Assembly: GCA_946887105.1 (NCBI GenBank)
Contig: CAMPKJ010000002.1
Coordinates: 1 to 64,000 of the forward strand
Source: an uncultured Acidobacteriota bacterium
Lineage (GTDB): Bacteria > Acidobacteriota > Thermoanaerobaculia > Gp7-AA8
Direction: 5' to 3'
DNA: 64,000 nt
Shown here: piece after piece, positions 31,075-38,571 of the stretch
Numbering within the stretch: position 1 is the first letter of the stretch
How the letters are laid out: each line of letters begins with the position of its first letter
The notes under the pieces: model-generated
What the model was told of the DNA's origin: nothing
The model's input: only the letters and a program-made list of their open reading frames with translations
Database searches by the model: none
Made by a program: the position numbers and the translations under genes

Positions 31075-31824
31075 ATGTTCCTGACTTCGATTCTTCTCGC
31101 GGCCACGATCGCCGTCAAAGCGGATGTCCCCCGCGTCACTCCCGCGGAACTGAAAGCGCTGATGGACAAAGGGGAGGCGGTGGCCGTCGACGTCCGCGGC
31201 AGCGTCCCGTACGAGCTCGGTCACATCAAGGGCGCCGCCTGGCTTCCCCTCGGCCTGATCGCGCAACGCTTCGGCGAGCTGCCGCAGGACAAGCTCATCG
31301 TCACGTATTGCACGTGCAAGGCGGAAGAGACCAGCCTCGAGGCAGCGATGCTGCTCGCGAAGCAACACGGTTTCGAGCGCGTGGCGGTGCTGGTCGGCGG
31401 GTATCCTGCGTGGACCGGCGCCGGATTGCCCACCGAGGCCATTCAGGAGGCTGCGCCGGCCGAAGCGACACCAGCGCGCGGCGGACGTCTCGCGCCTCCC
31501 GCGGCCGTCACCTGCGACCGCAACCAGCTCACTTCGTACACGGGCAAGGTGAAGTCCTACAAGCGCCAGAGCGGCAAGACCGTCCTGGTGATCGAGACCA
31601 CCGCGGACACGACCGAGACGGTGACGCTCGTCCACGAGAACAGCGACGACCCGTCGCGCTTCTACCTCATCGACGGCACGCCGTTCACGGCTCGCGACTG
31701 GAGCCGCGTCGAAGTCCGCAAAGGGGAGTTGCACCCGAACATGAGCGCGGTGGCGTGGGTCTGCAGCAACGGGCGGAACGTCATCGACTGGCGGCCGGGG
31801 ACGACATTCAGCGGCGCGGAGTGA
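31075..31824 (+). CDS. Exported rhodanese-domain protein with unknown C-terminal domain
   Basis: A 249-residue protein. A short hydrophobic N-terminus (FLTSILLAATIAVKA) suggests export. Residues 20-125 are a rhodanese domain: VAVDVRGSVPYELGHIKGA, then the active-site loop YCTCKAEETS holding the catalytic Cys, and VLVGGYPAWTGAGLP. Residues 150-249 form a separate beta-rich domain with two Cys (VTCDRN, AWVCSNG) that I do not recognise. The start at 31075 gives the signal-like peptide; an ATG at 31058 is out of frame. Sulfur transfer or sensing in the periplasm is plausible. Confidence 0.83.
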   Translation: MFLTSILLAATIAVKADVPRVTPAELKALMDKGEAVAVDVRGSVPYELGHIKGAAWLPLGLIAQRFGELPQDKLIVTYCTCKAEETSLEAAMLLAKQHGFERVAVLVGGYPAWTGAGLPTEAIQEAAPAEATPARGGRLAPPAAVTCDRNQLTSYTGKVKSYKRQSGKTVLVIETTADTTETVTLVHENSDDPSRFYLIDGTPFTARDWSRVEVRKGELHPNMSAVAWVCSNGRNVIDWRPGTTFSGAE

Positions 31825-31842
31825 TGCTGTAAATCTCTCTGC

Positions 31843-31848
31843 TATAAT
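31843..31848 (+). promoter_or_regulatory. -10 box (TATAAT) upstream of zapA
   Basis: A perfect TATAAT 27 bases before the zapA ATG, giving a short leader of about 20 bases. Confidence 0.55.
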
Positions 31849-31875
31849 CCGCGCCGTTTCAGGTAACTTTTTCCG

Positions 31876-32166
31876 ATGGACGCGAAACACGACTCGACCA
31901 CGGTCGAGATCTTTGGTCAGACGTACAACGTTCGCGGAAATGGTGACCCGGACTATTTAGCGGAGCTTGCGCAGTTTGTCGACACCAGGATGCGGGAAGT
32001 AGCCTCGCAGGTCGCTACCGTAGACCCAGCGAAAATCGCAATCCTGGCGGCTTTGAACATAGCCGACGAGTTTTCACGATTCAGACGCCAGCGGGACGAT
32101 GCCGCGGGAATCTGGCTCGAGAAAACGGAGGAAATATCAGAACGGCTCAGTGAGGTAATAGGCTGA
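31876..32166 (+). CDS. zapA: Cell division protein ZapA
   Basis: A 96-residue ZapA that promotes FtsZ filament bundling at the division ring. The N-terminal part has TTVEIFGQTYNVRG and the typical DPDYLAELAQFVDTRM. The C-terminal part is a coiled coil (DPAKIAILAALNIADEFSRF). Length is standard. It is followed by a probable 6S RNA and then rny; the zapA-6S arrangement is well known in proteobacteria. Confidence 0.93.
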   Translation: MDAKHDSTTVEIFGQTYNVRGNGDPDYLAELAQFVDTRMREVASQVATVDPAKIAILAALNIADEFSRFRRQRDDAAGIWLEKTEEISERLSEVIG

Positions 32167-32188
32167 GCAACTGATTGCAGTACAGTTG

Positions 32189-32398
32189 TTTCGGAGTCCC
32201 TGCAGAGTTCGTGATGCACGATCTAGCACTTGAACCGTACTTCTTATCCCGGGTAGCTCGCGTCTCGGGTCGCGTGCACACCTTCGTCCGGCCAGAAGCC
32301 GGACCTCAGAAGGTAGCCAAAACGGCACGAGTAGGGCGCCCACCTGTCTCGTACAGGTTCAGGTAAGAATCACCACACGGCTCAGGCGGGGCCCGAAA
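32189..32398 (+). ncRNA. ssrS: Probable 6S RNA between zapA and rny
   Basis: The 275-base gap downstream of zapA has no gene but shows long-range pairing expected of 6S RNA. TTTCGG (32189-32194) pairs with CCGAAA (32393-32398). CTTGAACC-GTAC (32229-32240) pairs with GTAC-A-GGTTCAGG (32351-32363). An apical hairpin GTCCGGC-CAGAA-GCCGGAC lies between, separated by a large unpaired bubble. 6S RNA binds the sigma-70 holoenzyme as an open-promoter mimic. Evidence is position next to zapA plus hand folding; no covariance search was possible. A long structured rny leader is the alternative. Confidence 0.55.
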
Positions 32399-32420
32399 TC
32401 TTTCCTCCCAGCCTACGCAA

Positions 32421-32435
32421 CCTCCCACGTGGAGG
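32421..32435 (+). promoter_or_regulatory. Hairpin hiding the rny Shine-Dalgarno
   Basis: CCTCC-CACGT-GGAGG: the GGAGG that serves as ribosome-binding site for rny (6 bases before its TTG) can pair perfectly with a CCTCC just upstream. Opening this stem would be needed for efficient initiation. Confidence 0.45.
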
Positions 32436-32441
32436 TGCGGT

Positions 32442-34013
32442 TTGGAATTCACACAGATACTGATTGCAATCGGCGTAGGAATTGTCCTCGCCGTCGTTCT
32501 GGCGCTCATCTGGGGCGCCATCTCCCGGAAGCGGACCGCGGCGCAGGCGGAAGAGTCGCGCCACGCCGCGGACCGGATCCTCGAAGACGCCCGCAAGCAG
32601 GCCGCGGCCCGCGTCAAGGAAGCCGATCTGGAGGCGAAGGAAAAGCTCCTCCAGATGCGCGCCGACTTCGACCGGAAGTCGCAGCAGAGCCGCGATGAGA
32701 TCAAGGCGGTCGAAAAGCGGCTCCAGCAGAAGGAAGAAGGACTCGACAAGAAGACGCAGCAGGTCGAGAGCCGCATCGCCGAGGTCGAGAAGCGCGACAA
32801 GAGCCTCAACGACCGCGAGAAGCGCGTCGAGGCGCGCGAGACGGAGCTCGATGAGTTGATCGAGTCCCAGCGCCACCGTCTCGAACAGGTGGCCGGCCTC
32901 ACCGCCGAGGAAGCAAAGCGCGAGTTGATCCGCGGCATCGAGAACGAGGCAAAGCTCGAAGCCGCGCACATCATGAAGCGCATCGAGACCGAGGCCACCG
33001 AGCTTGGGAACCAGAAGGCGAAGAAGATCCTCGGCATGGCCATCCAGCGCATGGCTTCCGACTACGTCGCCGAGAACACCGTCTCCGTCGTCGACCTCCC
33101 CAGCGAAGACATGAAGGGCCGCATCATCGGCCGCGAAGGACGCAACATCCGCGCGCTCGAACTGGCCACAGGCGTCGATCTCATCGTCGACGACACTCCG
33201 GAGGCAGTGATCCTCTCCGGCTTCGATCCGATCCGCCGCGAAGTCGCGCGCATCTCGCTCGAGCGGCTGATGCAGGACGGACGCATCCATCCCGCGCGCA
33301 TCGAAGAGCTGGTCGAGAAAGTGCGTCAGGAGCTCGATCAGAAGCTGTTCGAAGAAGGGGAGGCCGCGGCGTTCTCGCTCGGCATCACCGACGTGCATCC
33401 CGAGGTCCTCAAGCTCCTCGGCCGGCTCCGCTATCGCACGTCGTACGGACAGAACGTGCTCGTGCACTCACTCGAAGTCGCACAGCTCGCCGCGCTGATG
33501 GCGGTGGAGCTCGGCGTCAACGACACCATCGCCAAGCGCGGCGGCCTGTTGCACGACATCGGCAAGGCCATCGATCGCGAGATGGAAGGCACGCACCTCG
33601 AGCTCGGACGCCAGGTGCTCGAAAAGTACGGCGAGAAGCGCGAGATCATCCACGCGATGGAGTGCCATCACGGCGATTACGATCCGACCACGGTCGAGGC
33701 CGTGCTCGTCAATGCCGCCGACGCGCTTTCTGCCGCGCGCCCCGGTGCACGCCGCGAGATCCTCGAGAACTACGTGCACCGTCTGGAGCGTCTGGAGTCG
33801 ATTGCCAATCAGATGGACGGCGTGTCGAAGAGCTTCGCCATTCAGGCAGGGCGCGAGCTTCGCATCATCGTGAACTCGGAGAAGATCACGGACGAGCAGT
33901 CGATCTGGCTTTCGAAAGACGTGGCTCGCAAGATCGAGTCGGAATTGCAGTATCCGGGTCAGATCAAAGTCACGGTCATTCGCGAGATGCGGGCGACGGA
34001 ATACGCGAAATGA
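32442..34013 (+). CDS. rny: Ribonuclease Y
   Basis: A 523-residue membrane-anchored endoribonuclease that starts mRNA decay. N-terminal membrane helix (IAIGVGIVLAVVLALIWGAI), a long coiled coil (residues 30-200), a KH RNA-binding domain (GRIIGREGRNIRALELATG) and an HD phosphohydrolase domain. The HD motif is in GLLHDIGKAIDREMEG, with further metal ligands in HAMECHHGD. The C-terminus has the conserved VTVIREMRATEYAK end. TTG start after GGAGG. The stop codon lies in a 20-base palindrome. Rny and YmdB are neighbours in many genomes. Confidence 0.97.
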   Translation: MEFTQILIAIGVGIVLAVVLALIWGAISRKRTAAQAEESRHAADRILEDARKQAAARVKEADLEAKEKLLQMRADFDRKSQQSRDEIKAVEKRLQQKEEGLDKKTQQVESRIAEVEKRDKSLNDREKRVEARETELDELIESQRHRLEQVAGLTAEEAKRELIRGIENEAKLEAAHIMKRIETEATELGNQKAKKILGMAIQRMASDYVAENTVSVVDLPSEDMKGRIIGREGRNIRALELATGVDLIVDDTPEAVILSGFDPIRREVARISLERLMQDGRIHPARIEELVEKVRQELDQKLFEEGEAAAFSLGITDVHPEVLKLLGRLRYRTSYGQNVLVHSLEVAQLAALMAVELGVNDTIAKRGGLLHDIGKAIDREMEGTHLELGRQVLEKYGEKREIIHAMECHHGDYDPTTVEAVLVNAADALSAARPGARREILENYVHRLERLESIANQMDGVSKSFAIQAGRELRIIVNSEKITDEQSIWLSKDVARKIESELQYPGQIKVTVIREMRATEYAK

Positions 34014-34052
34014 CGCGGTACACCGCGTCATCCTGAGCAAAGCGAAGGATCT
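34011..34052. repeat. Palindrome plus CATCCTGAGC-type dispersed repeat at the rny/ymdB junction
   Basis: TGACGCGGTACACCGCGTCA (34011-34030) is a near-perfect palindrome that includes the rny stop. It runs into TCATCCTGAGC-AAAG-CGAAGGATCT (34029-34052), which matches the TCATCCTGAGCGAAGCGAAGGATCT-type dispersed repeat found in many unrelated bacteria. Its AAGGA end serves as the Shine-Dalgarno for ymdB. Confidence 0.7.
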
Positions 34053-34055
34053 ATA

Positions 34056-34844
34056 TTGGTCAATATTCTTTACATCGGCGACGTGGTCGGACAGCCCGGC
34101 CGCCGCGCGCTGCACCAGAAACTGGAGACGGTCATCGACCGCGAGCGTGTCGATTTCACGATCGTGAACATCGAAAACGCCGCGGGCGGTTTCGGCGTGA
34201 CCGAGGCGATCATGGAGGAGCTCTCGGAGCTCCCGATCAACGCGTATACCTCCGGCAATCACATCTGGGACAAGAAGGATTTCGTCGACAACTACGAGCA
34301 CTATCCGCACGTGGTGCGGCCGGCGAACTATCCGGCCGGGAATCCCGGCAAGGGCAAAGTGGTGCGGCAGACCGCGGGCGGCGTGAACGTGGCGGTGATG
34401 CAGTTCATGGGGAATGTATTCATGCCGCCGATCGACAATCCGTTCTACTGCGCCGATCGGGAGCTGGCCGAGCTCGGTGACGCCGCGAAGGTGATCATCG
34501 TCGACATTCACGGCGAGGCGACGTCGGAGAAGCAGGCGTTCGGGCGCTATCTCGACGGACGGGTGTCCGGCGTATTCGGCACGCACACGCACGTGCCGAC
34601 CGCGGACGAGCGCATTCTGCCGAACGGCACCGCGTATCTGACGGACCTGGGCATGACCGGCGCGTACGATTCCGTGATCGGCTTCCGTCCCGACGAAGCG
34701 CTGCACCGCTTTCTGATGAACACTCCGAAGAAGCTCGAAGTGGCCAAGCGCGACATTCGCCTGTCCGGCGTGCTCGTCGAAGTAGACGAGAACACGGGCC
34801 GCGCCACGCGCGTCGCCCGCATCCACGAACATCTGGGGGAGTAG
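34056..34844 (+). CDS. ymdB: YmdB-family metallophosphoesterase
   Basis: A 262-residue calcineurin-like phosphoesterase (TIGR00282 type); B. subtilis YmdB hydrolyses 2',3'-cyclic nucleotides and affects sporulation and biofilm genes. Metal-binding motifs: ILYIGDVVGQPG, NIENAAGG, SGNHIWDKKD, DIHGEATSEKQAF and GTHTHVPTADERI. The TTG start has AAGGA 6 bases upstream, donated by the dispersed repeat. It is the usual partner of rny and probably acts in RNA end metabolism. Confidence 0.95.
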   Translation: MVNILYIGDVVGQPGRRALHQKLETVIDRERVDFTIVNIENAAGGFGVTEAIMEELSELPINAYTSGNHIWDKKDFVDNYEHYPHVVRPANYPAGNPGKGKVVRQTAGGVNVAVMQFMGNVFMPPIDNPFYCADRELAELGDAAKVIIVDIHGEATSEKQAFGRYLDGRVSGVFGTHTHVPTADERILPNGTAYLTDLGMTGAYDSVIGFRPDEALHRFLMNTPKKLEVAKRDIRLSGVLVEVDENTGRATRVARIHEHLGE

Positions 34845-34847
34845 CGG

Positions 34848-34938
34848 AATTGAAAATTGAAAATTGAAAATTGATCGCACCACGGCACTCCCGACGCGCT
34901 ACTCCGATTTTCAATTTTCAATTTTTCATTTTCAATTT
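34848..34938. repeat. AT-rich inverted-array element (ATTGAAA unit)
   Basis: Four tandem AATTGAA-type units (34848-34874) are followed by a GC-rich spacer of about 32 bases and the inverted array TTTTCAATTTTCAATT (34907-34938). It has the same tandem-spacer-inverted layout as the TTCCTCGG elements but an unrelated, AT-rich unit that contrasts sharply with the GC-rich surroundings. It lies between ymdB and the next gene. Confidence 0.92.
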
Positions 34939-34948
34939 CGCCTTCACC

Positions 34949-35560
34949 ATGCGTCTCTCGATCATCGCCCTCGGCCACGTTCATGCCGAGGATCTGGCGC
35001 CGCTCACGACGCGCTTCACGCACATCGAACAGCTCGTGCTCGATATCGCTCCGCGCGATCGACTGTCGCGGCATCGCGCGGAGCTCAATCGCGCCATCGA
35101 TGCGGCCACGGCGGACTGGCTGCTGATCGTACGCGAGCGGGAAACGATCGACGACGCGCTGGCGATGGAGATCGCACACGCGGTGTCGGATGCGAAGGCG
35201 CGCGGGTTTCGGTTCCGGGCGGTGCCGTATTACGCGGGCAAACCGCTCCGCCTCGAAGAAGGCAGCGGCGAAGTGCGGCTCTTCCATCGCCGCCATTACA
35301 TGCGCCACGCGAACAAAGGCGAGTGGGAAGAGATCACGGTGCAGGGGAGCGTGGTGCGCCTCGGCAATGCGTTCCGGTCGGTGACATTTGCATCCGAGGA
35401 TGAACACCGCGCGCATCTGGCCGCGAAGGGGACGCCGCGCTCGGCGTTGCGCCGCGCGCTGACGTTCGTGCGCTACGTCATCGGCACGCGCGTGCGCGAT
35501 GCGAACACGCTGCGCTATCTGTGGAACGAAGCGGCGTACGACGTCAGGTCCGCGCCGTAG
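34949..35560 (+). CDS. Glycosyltransferase-related protein of unknown function
   Basis: A 203-residue soluble protein. The N-terminal part reads like a GT-A fold fragment: ADWLLIVRERETIDDALAMEI resembles the segment after the first strand in GT2-like proteins. It also has VRLFHRRHYMRH and VTFASEDEHRAHL. The usual DxD and nucleotide-binding start are absent, so enzymatic activity is doubtful. The ATG at 34949 is chosen because the open frame before it crosses the AT-rich repeat. It overlaps the next convergent gene by 17 bases. Confidence 0.55.
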   Translation: MRLSIIALGHVHAEDLAPLTTRFTHIEQLVLDIAPRDRLSRHRAELNRAIDAATADWLLIVRERETIDDALAMEIAHAVSDAKARGFRFRAVPYYAGKPLRLEEGSGEVRLFHRRHYMRHANKGEWEEITVQGSVVRLGNAFRSVTFASEDEHRAHLAAKGTPRSALRRALTFVRYVIGTRVRDANTLRYLWNEAAYDVRSAP

Positions 35561-35816
35561 CGCGTTGCACTGCTGGCGTGTGCCACGGATTGCGGCCGCG
35601 CGATCCAAGATTGTTCCGCGCGCCCACGGCAATACAGACTCCGCACACAGACGATACGAGCAATGCGAGCTGGAACAAGCGGTCGATCATTCCCTCCGCG
35701 TCCCACACCTCGCGGGAGTACCACACCAGGAGAACGACCGCGCTGATGGCGTAGATGGAACCGAGAATGGCGAGGAACAGGTTCCATCGCCGCGAACGCA
35801 CAGGCAATCGCATCAT
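35544..35816 (-). CDS. Small two-helix membrane protein, unknown function
   Basis: A 90-residue protein with two membrane segments (FLAILGSIYAISAVVLLVWY and LFQLALLVSSVCGVCIAVGA) separated by a charged loop, and an Arg/Asn-rich tail. An AGGGGGG run lies about 8 bases before the ATG. No family was recognised. Confidence 0.5.
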   Translation of the reverse strand: MMRLPVRSRRWNLFLAILGSIYAISAVVLLVWYSREVWDAEGMIDRLFQLALLVSSVCGVCIAVGARNNLGSRGRNPWHTPAVQRATART

Positions 35817-35867
35817 CTGCAAAACCCCCCTCGTTGGATTTGCAGATTCTAGCAGGCTTGCCGCCCG

Positions 35868-36608
35868 TCAGTCAGAAATGATGTCACCCAGTAAGTTATT
35901 GCCCAGCCCGCCAAGGCCGCGCGACTCGCCGCGACTTCCACCCGCGGCCGCGGTGATGCGATTGGCGAAACGACTGAACGGAAGCGTTTGCAGTACGACA
36001 TGCCCCGGACCTGTGAGCGCCGCAAAGAACAATCCTTCTCCGCCGAACAATGCGTTCTTGAACCCCCCGACGTACTGGATGTCATAACGGACCGTATCGG
36101 CCATGGAGACGATGCAGCCGGTGTCGACGCGCATCTGCTCGCCCGGCCCGAGATCGAACTCCAGCACGTTTCCGCCGGCATGGAGAAAGACCAGTCCGTG
36201 CCCGGTCAGCTTCTGCAGGATGAATCCTTCGCCGCCGAACAGGCCCGCGCCGAAACGCTTGGTGAATGCGATGGAGAGATCGATGTTGCCGATGCCGCAG
36301 AGGAAGGCGTTGCGCTCGGCCAGAACGGTATTTCCGCGCAGCTCCAGCGGAAAGATCTTTCCGGCGATCGGATTGGCGAGCGCCATTTTCCCCTCGGCGA
36401 CGTTCGAGCGGAAGACGCTCATGAACATCGACTCGCCGGCCAGGAACTTGCGCATCAGTCCCTTCATCACGCCGCCCTGCATCTTGGCCTGCAGCTCGAC
36501 GCCGTTGGCCATGTACAGCATCGATCCGGCTTCGGCGAATACTTCCTCGCCCTGCTTCAGCGTGATCTGCAATGCCTGCATCACGTCGCCTACGATTCGA
36601 TACTCCAT
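35868..36608 (-). CDS. AIM24/TIGR00266 family protein
   Basis: A 246-residue protein of the AIM24 (PF01987) beta-sandwich family, of unknown biochemical role. Signature stretches: GEEVFAEAGSMLYMANGVE, LTGHGLVFLHAGGNVLEF, DTGCIVSMADTVRYDIQYVG and LFGGEGLFFAALTGPGHVVL. The C-terminus is Gly-rich. GGAGGAAGGAA directly precedes the ATG, and a TACAAT box lies 19 bases further upstream. Divergent from the pseudouridine synthase. Confidence 0.9.
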   Translation of the reverse strand: MEYRIVGDVMQALQITLKQGEEVFAEAGSMLYMANGVELQAKMQGGVMKGLMRKFLAGESMFMSVFRSNVAEGKMALANPIAGKIFPLELRGNTVLAERNAFLCGIGNIDLSIAFTKRFGAGLFGGEGFILQKLTGHGLVFLHAGGNVLEFDLGPGEQMRVDTGCIVSMADTVRYDIQYVGGFKNALFGGEGLFFAALTGPGHVVLQTLPFSRFANRITAAAGGSRGESRGLGGLGNNLLGDIISD

Positions 36609-36637
36609 GGTTCCTTCCTCCGGCGCGCGATTGTATC

Positions 36638-37507
36638 GTGCGTGTTCTCTTGAGATACGTCGTCCCGCAACCACAAGTTCTTCTCGACGCGCTGGCGGCG
36701 ATGTATCCGGAATCGAGCCGGACCACGCTGCGCCAGATGCTGCAGACCGCGCGCGTGCGCGTGAACGGCGAGATCGAGAAGAACGCGCGGCGCGAGCTGG
36801 AGGAAGACGATACGGTCGACGTCGCCGACAAGGCCGTGCACCGCAATCTGCCCGAGGGACTGGCCATTCTCCACGAAGACAACGACGTGATCGTGGTGTT
36901 GAAGGCGAACGGCCTGTTGACCGTCGCGACGGAGCGCGAACGCGAGACGACGGCGCAGGCGTACCTCAATGTCTATCTCGGACAGAAGCGAGGGGAGGAG
37001 CGGATCCAGGTCGTGCACCGCCTCGATCGCGAAACGTCAGGCGTGCTGGTGTTCGCGAAGAACGCCTACGCGCGCGAGCAATTGAAGGAGCAGTTCGCCG
37101 CGCACACCGTCGATCGCGTGTACATCGCACTCGTCGAAGGCGTGATGGATCCGGAGGAGGGAACGTTCCGCTCGTACCTGCGCGAGATGCGCGATTTGAA
37201 GATGGTGAGCGTCGACCTTCATCCCGATGCAAAGTACGCCGTCACGCACTACCGCACCATCGAGACGAACGGCCGATACTCGATGCTCGAGGTGACGCTG
37301 GAGACCGGCCGCAAAAACCAGATCCGCGCGCATCTCTCGGAGGCCGGACATCCGGTCCTCGGCGACCGGATGTATGGCAGCGAAGTGAACCCGATCGGCC
37401 GCCTCGGCCTGCACGCAAAGCTGCTCGGCTTCGATCACCCGGTGACGCGCAAACACTTGGTGTTCACGGCACCGGTGCCGAAGGCGTTCCGCTCGATCCT
37501 CAGGTGA
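36638..37507 (+). CDS. RluA-family rRNA/tRNA pseudouridine synthase
   Basis: About 289 residues. An S4-like RNA-binding domain ([20 protein letters not shown]) is followed by the synthase domain. It has the catalytic motif [16 protein letters not shown] (catalytic Asp in RLD), VYIALVEG and the closing [20 protein letters not shown]. The target uridine cannot be predicted. The start is uncertain: a GTG at 36638 is used here, but a TTG at 36650 lies 10 bases after a TATCGT box and would fit the leaderless pattern. It overlaps glpX by 8 bases at the 3' ends. Confidence 0.88.
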   Translation: MRVLLRYVVPQPQVLLDALAAMYPESSRTTLRQMLQTARVRVNGEIEKNARRELEEDDTVDVADKAVHRNLPEGLAILHEDNDVIVVLKANGLLTVATERERETTAQAYLNVYLGQKRGEERIQVVHRLDRETSGVLVFAKNAYAREQLKEQFAAHTVDRVYIALVEGVMDPEEGTFRSYLREMRDLKMVSVDLHPDAKYAVTHYRTIETNGRYSMLEVTLETGRKNQIRAHLSEAGHPVLGDRMYGSEVNPIGRLGLHAKLLGFDHPVTRKHLVFTAPVPKAFRSILR

Positions 37508-38483
37508 AGCTCACCGCGAGCTTGCTGCCCTCTTCGCGATAGATCGTATCGACGAAGCGGATCACGTTCGACTTCAGCGACATGAACAGCGAGGACACGC
37601 GGACCCCGCCGCCGAAGAAGCGGACACCGCGCAGCAGGTCGCCGTCGGTCACGCCGCTGGCGCTGAAGATGATGTCGTTGCCGGCGGCGAGCTCCATGGT
37701 GTCGTAGACCTTTTCGTCGTCCTTGAAGCCCATCGACCGCAGCCGCGCTTCCTGCCATTTCTCGAGCGGCTTGAGGCGGCCCTGCATGCGGCCGCCGAGG
37801 CAGCGCATCGCGGCGGCGGTGAGCACGCCTTCGGGAGCGCCACCGACGCCCATGGCCGCGTGCACGCCCGTGCCGCGAACCGCGGCGGCGATGCCGGCGG
37901 AGAGGTCGCCGTCGGTGATCAGCTTGATGCGCGCGCCCGCGTCGCGGATCTGCGCGATCAGATCGTGATGGCGTTCGCGATCGAGCACGATGATCGTGAG
38001 CTCGTTCACGTCGCGCTGGAACGCCTGGGCCATCGCATTCAGGTTGTCGGCGACCGAGGCGTTCAGGCTGACCGCGTCCGCGGCGGTCGGGCCGACCACG
38101 ATCTTGTCCATGTAGATGTCGGGCGCGTTGAGCAGTCCGCCTTTTTCGGAGGCGGCGATCACGGCGATGGAGTTCGCGGATCCGGTCGCGCAGAGGTTCG
38201 TTCCTTCCAGCGGATCGACCGCGATGTCGACCTCGGGGAAGATCTCCGCCTCGGCCCAGCCGCGGCCCAGCGGCTCGCCGACGTAGAGCATCGGCGCCTC
38301 GTCGCGCTCGCCCTCGCCGATGACGACGCTGCCACGCATCTTCAGCTTGTTCAGCTCTTCGCGCATGGCTTCGACCGCGACCTGATCGGAATACTTCCGC
38401 TTGCCGTACCCCATGGTGCGCGCAGCGGCGATGGCCGCCTTTTCAGACGCCCGCAGAAACCCGATTTCCAGACTCGATTCCAT
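37500..38483 (-). CDS. glpX: Class II fructose-1,6-bisphosphatase
   Basis: A 327-residue GlpX enzyme that hydrolyses fructose 1,6-bisphosphate in gluconeogenesis. Motifs: [17 protein letters not shown] (metal site), [59 protein letters not shown]-type ribosome sites precede the ATG at 38483; the longer open frame upstream is antisense. It converges on the pseudouridine synthase gene. Confidence 0.96.
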   Translation of the reverse strand: MESSLEIGFLRASEKAAIAAARTMGYGKRKYSDQVAVEAMREELNKLKMRGSVVIGEGERDEAPMLYVGEPLGRGWAEAEIFPEVDIAVDPLEGTNLCATGSANSIAVIAASEKGGLLNAPDIYMDKIVVGPTAADAVSLNASVADNLNAMAQAFQRDVNELTIIVLDRERHHDLIAQIRDAGARIKLITDGDLSAGIAAAVRGTGVHAAMGVGGAPEGVLTAAAMRCLGGRMQGRLKPLEKWQEARLRSMGFKDDEKVYDTMELAAGNDIIFSASGVTDGDLLRGVRFFGGGVRVSSLFMSLKSNVIRFVDTIYREEGSKLAVSFT

Positions 38484-38559
38484 GTCGCTCCGTTCTCTCC
38501 GGCAAATTCGCGCGCACACTCTAGCAGAACGCGCGTTTGCACGACCGATGGCTCTGCCG

Positions 38560-38565
38560 TATGGT
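38560..38565 (+). promoter_or_regulatory. -10 box (TATGGT) for the first beta-helix paralog
   Basis: TATGGT ends 6 bases before the ATG at 38572; no Shine-Dalgarno is seen. Confidence 0.45.
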
Positions 38566-38571
38566 GCTGCT

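Noticed and set aside
32189..32398. RNase P RNA, tmRNA or SRP RNA in the zapA-rny gap
   Set aside because: The conserved core motifs of those RNAs were not found; the fold and location fit 6S RNA better.
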